From the NCBI GenBank assembly GCA_964580865.1, contig CAZONM010000188.1:1-11036 (forward strand): 11,036 bases of DNA, in the 5' to 3' direction. Below, one piece after another: positions 6,903-11,036 of the stretch. A program made the translations under genes and the position numbers. Position 1 is the stretch's first letter. Every line of letters starts with the position of its first letter. The stretch comes from JACOUT01 sp964580865. GTDB lineage: Bacteria > Myxococcota > UBA727 > VGSZ01. The notes under the pieces were generated by a model. The model saw nothing but the letters and a program-made list of their open reading frames with translations. It had not been told where the DNA came from and ran no database searches.

Positions 6903-6946
6903 CCGGGAACGAGCGTCGTCGTCAACCGGTCGCGAGAGGTGCAGCG

Positions 6947-7671
6947 ATGTCAGAGGGAGAACGCGTCGTCCGCGCGGCGTTGCCGTTTCCGCGGTTGGTG
7001 GGCGACTTCGTCGCGTCGAGCGTGGGCGCCAAGGTGATCATGGCGCTCACCGGCGTGGTGCTGTGGTTGTTCCTCATCGGCCACCTGGTGGGCAACCTGC
7101 AGATCTTCCAGGCGCCCGACGCCATCAACTCCTACGCCGTGTTCCTGCACTCGCTGGGGCACGGCGCCGCGCTCTGGGTGGTGCGGGGCGCGCTGCTCGC
7201 ATGCTTCGTCGCGCACGTGGCCATGGGGATGCGCTTGGCGGCCCTCAACCGCGCGGCGCGCCCCATCGCGTACGCCAAGAAGCGCCGCCTGCGCACCACG
7301 CCAGCGGCGCTGTGGATGGCCGCGAGCGGCGTGCTCCTGCTCGCGTTCCTGGTGTTCCACCTCAACCACTTCACGACGGGGCTGTTCGATCCCGCGTCGT
7401 TCGGCCTCAAGGACGACCAGGGGCGCCAAGACGTGTACCGCATGGTGTGGGTGGCCTTCTCCAACCCGGGCCTCGTCGTGGCCTATGTGGTCGCGCAGGT
7501 GGTGGTGCTCTCGCACCTGCTGCACGGCACCGCCAGCGTCTGGCAGTCCGTCGGCGTCAACCACCCCACCTGGACGCCGGTGCTGTCGGGCGTGGGGCGC
7601 TCTGTCGCGTTCCTCATCTTCCTCGGCAACATCGCCATCCCCCTCATCATCCTCATCGCGTGGGGCAAGCC

Positions 7672-7675
<4 letters not shown>
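6947..7675 (+). CDS. sdhC: Succinate dehydrogenase cytochrome b558 subunit (B-type SdhC)
   Basis: A 242-residue membrane anchor with five hydrophobic segments (about residues 26-48, 70-95, 117-140, 163-188 and 208-235). It binds heme b and passes electrons from succinate to quinone. Four well-placed histidines, His46 (IGHLVGN), His90 (VAHVAMG), His138 (VFHLNHF) and His190 (LSHLLHG), one per helix, match the spacing of the four axial ligands of the two hemes in Wolinella FrdC. A single five-helix anchor of this type means a B-type enzyme without SdhD, and none is present. GAGG lies 7 bases before the ATG. The TGA overlaps the sdhA ATG (ATGA), so translation is probably coupled. Confidence 0.93.
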
Positions 7676-9617
<1,942 letters not shown>

Positions 9618-9621
<4 letters not shown>

Positions 9622-10385
9622 GCACGCACAAGACCATGAACCTCACGCTGCAGGTCTGGCGCCAGAAGTCCAAGCACGACGCCGGCGGCTTCAAGACCTA
9701 CCAGGCCAAGGGCGTCTCGCCCGACCAGAGCTTCCTCGAGATGCTCGACGTGGTGAACGAGGAGCTCATCGCCAAGGGCGAAGATCCCGTTGCGTTCGAC
9801 CACGACTGCCGCGAGGGCATCTGCGGGATGTGCTCGCTCTACATCAACGGCGCCCCGCACGGCGGCTTTCCGGGCACCACGACGTGCCAGCTGCATATGC
9901 GGCACTTCAAGGACGGCGACGAGATCACCATCGAGCCGTGGCGCGCCAAGCCGTTCCCGGTGCTGAAGGACCTGATCGTCGACCGCACCTCGTTCGATCG
10001 CCTGGTGCAGGCCGGCGGCTACGTCAGCGTCAACACGGGCGGCGCGCCCGACGCCAACGCTGTGCCGATCCCGAAGCGTGAGGCCGACCTCGCCATGGAC
10101 GCGGCCTCGTGCATCGGCTGCGGCGCGTGCGTGGCGGCGTGCCCGAACGCCTCGGCCATGCTGTTCGTGAGCGCCAAGATCTCGCAGCTGCGGCACCTGC
10201 CGCAGGGCGAGGCCGAGCGCAAGAAGCGTGCGCTCAACATGCTCTCGCGCGCCGACCAGGAGGGCTTCGGCGCATGCCGCAACCACTTCGAATGCGAGGC
10301 CGCATGCCCGAAGGACATCCCGCGTCGCGTGATGGCCGAGGCGTACCGCGACTTCATCGAGGCGAGCGCGCTGCGCGAGGAGTGA
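9618..10385 (+). CDS. sdhB: Succinate dehydrogenase iron-sulfur subunit (B-type SdhB)
   Basis: 255 residues from a GTG that overlaps the sdhA stop (GTGA). It carries electrons from the flavin in SdhA to the hemes and quinone site in SdhC. The plant-type [2Fe-2S] motif is Cys64-Cys69-Cys72 (CREGICGMC) with Cys90 (TTTCQLHM); the 17-residue gap before the last Cys is typical of B-type SdhB. The C-terminal ferredoxin-like half has CIGCGACVAACP (Cys165, 168, 171, 175) and CRNHFECEAACP (Cys220, 226, 230), which supply the [4Fe-4S] and [3Fe-4S] clusters. All expected cysteines are present and the length is normal. It is the last gene of the mdh-sdhCAB operon; a convergent gene begins 46 bases later. 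Confidence 0.96.
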
Positions 10386-10390
10386 GAGCC

Positions 10391-10415
10391 GGGCGCTCGG
10401 GCCTCCAGAGCGCCC
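10391..10415. terminator. Possible terminator between convergent sdhB and caspase-like gene
   Basis: The inverted repeat gggcgctc (10391-10398) / gagcgccc (10408-10415) has an 8-bp stem and a 9-base loop, placed five bases after the sdhB stop. Neither side has a T-run, so termination would be weak or Rho-assisted. The position between two converging genes is the main support. Confidence 0.4.
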
Positions 10416-10431
10416 AGCCCCGCCCGCGACG

Positions 10432-10986
10432 TTAGCCGCCACGTCGGGAGCGCTGGCGCCCGCCGACGGCGCGAGCACGAGAACGGCGTCGCGCGTCGCC
10501 ACGTGCGTCGTCTGGACGCGATCGGCGACGGCCGCGCGTCGCACGTCCGCCACGTAGCGAATGGTCTCGCCGGCCGTGACGCGCCCGGCGGTGTTGGCGT
10601 CGGCCCAACCGTGCAGCGCGCCCAGCACCAGGTACGAGAACGCCGGTCGATCGCCGCGGGGAAGCGGCCCCGCGAGGCGCGCGCTCGACGACCGCACCGT
10701 CACGCGCGCGCCCCGCACGGCGCGACGCACCGGCACGGTCGCCTGGCTGCCGGCGACGCACGGCGTGACACCGTCGGGGCTGCTGCCCGGGAAGCGCGCG
10801 TCGATGATGGCGACGACCTCGGCGGCGCGCCCCTGCTCGAGCGCGGGGAACAGCGCCCGCTGCGACAGACCGCGCGCCTGCATGCTCGCCTCGGTGGCGC
10901 ACCACCCGAGATGCACCAGCGCGTGGCAGAGACCCCCCGTTGTCGCACATGGCCCACGGCGGGGCGTGCATGCCTTCCGCTCGATC
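10432..10986 (-). pseudogene. Caspase-like (peptidase C14 family) C-terminal part, catalytic Cys missing, frames disrupted
   Basis: On the minus strand one frame (10916 down to about 10440) encodes ARGLSQRALFPALEQGRAAE, VVAIIDARFPGSS, then ARLAGPLPRGDRPAFSYLV and GALHGWADANTAGRVTAGE. This resembles the end of myxobacterial caspase-family proteins, where a strand leads into the catalytic DACFSG and later AGPLP..RPAFSYLLLGALRGWADA. That alignment is from memory. At the expected catalytic Cys the codon is CGC, Arg (10794-10796). Upstream, the coding frame appears to shift at a run of six C (10933-10938): MCDNGG is read in one frame and LCHALVHLGW in the next. Downstream the frame has no stop and continues antisense through sdhB, while a TAA in another frame lies at 10434-10432. 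The 5' end is lost at the adapter junction. It is either a decaying gene or contig-end sequencing error. Confidence 0.6.
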
Positions 10987-11036
10987 AGATCGGAAGAGCG
11001 TCGTGTAGGGAAAGAGTGTAGATCTCGGTGGTCGCC
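10987..11036 (+). other. Illumina TruSeq adapter read-through (not genomic)
   Basis: From agatcggaagagcgtcgtgt to the end, the 50 bases match the reverse complement of the Illumina TruSeq universal adapter as I know it. The genomic insert therefore stops at about 10986, and any open frame crossing this point is artificial. Confidence 0.97.

Noticed and set aside
7063..7671. N-terminal extension of sdhA into sdhC
   Set aside because: The extra residues are the out-of-frame reading of sdhC and are not SdhA-like. The ATG at 7672 overlaps the sdhC stop, as in coupled operons.
10503..11021. Plus-strand open frame ending in GRASCRERV
   Set aside because: It is antisense to the caspase-like gene and its C-terminus is translated adapter sequence.

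Overview
The window is very GC-rich. Genomic DNA runs from base 1 to about 10986; the last 50 bases are an untrimmed Illumina adapter, so the right edge is the end of an assembled contig. The gene set suggests a myxobacterium-like member of the former Deltaproteobacteria (Myxococcota, perhaps Polyangia). The clues are a B-type (di-heme, SdhCAB) succinate dehydrogenase next to an LDH-like malate dehydrogenase, a caspase-family protein, a large P-domain protein with Thr-Pro and Thr-Gly-Gly linkers, a HEAT-repeat protein, and strong G/C bias at third codon positions. The lineage is an inference.

Left part (1-840, minus strand): the conserved tRNA cluster Thr(TGT)-Tyr(GTA)-Gly(TCC)-Thr(GGT) followed by tuf (EF-Tu), the same order as thrU-tyrU-glyT-thrT-tufB in Escherichia coli. 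Only the first 17 codons of tuf are present. Between the last tRNA and tuf lie two identical intrinsic terminators, two back-to-back perfect hairpins, and a decayed second copy of tRNA-Thr(GGT). The copy and one terminator look like a duplication of the tRNA plus its terminator.

Middle part (852-5730, minus strand): three genes without a firm function. In transcription order they are a stand-alone domain resembling the C-terminal regulatory domain of 2-isopropylmalate/citramalate synthase; a 1023-residue modular protein with a possible transglutaminase/papain-like region and a C-terminal proprotein-convertase P domain; and a HEAT-repeat protein 25 bases after it. The tRNA operon follows on the same strand.

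Right part (5940-10385, plus strand): a compact TCA-cycle operon mdh-sdhC-sdhA-sdhB with stop/start overlaps. SdhCAB oxidises succinate to fumarate and reduces quinone; fumarase (not in this window) would make malate for Mdh. Convergent to it (10986-10432, minus strand) is the end of a caspase-like gene. It lacks the expected catalytic cysteine and shows two apparent frame problems, from decay or from poor contig-end sequence.

The most interesting items are the large P-domain protein, the free-standing LeuA-type regulatory domain, the duplicated tRNA-Thr/terminator unit ahead of tuf, the cysteine-less caspase remnant, and the adapter artefact. I see no CRISPR array, insertion sequence or complete mobile element.
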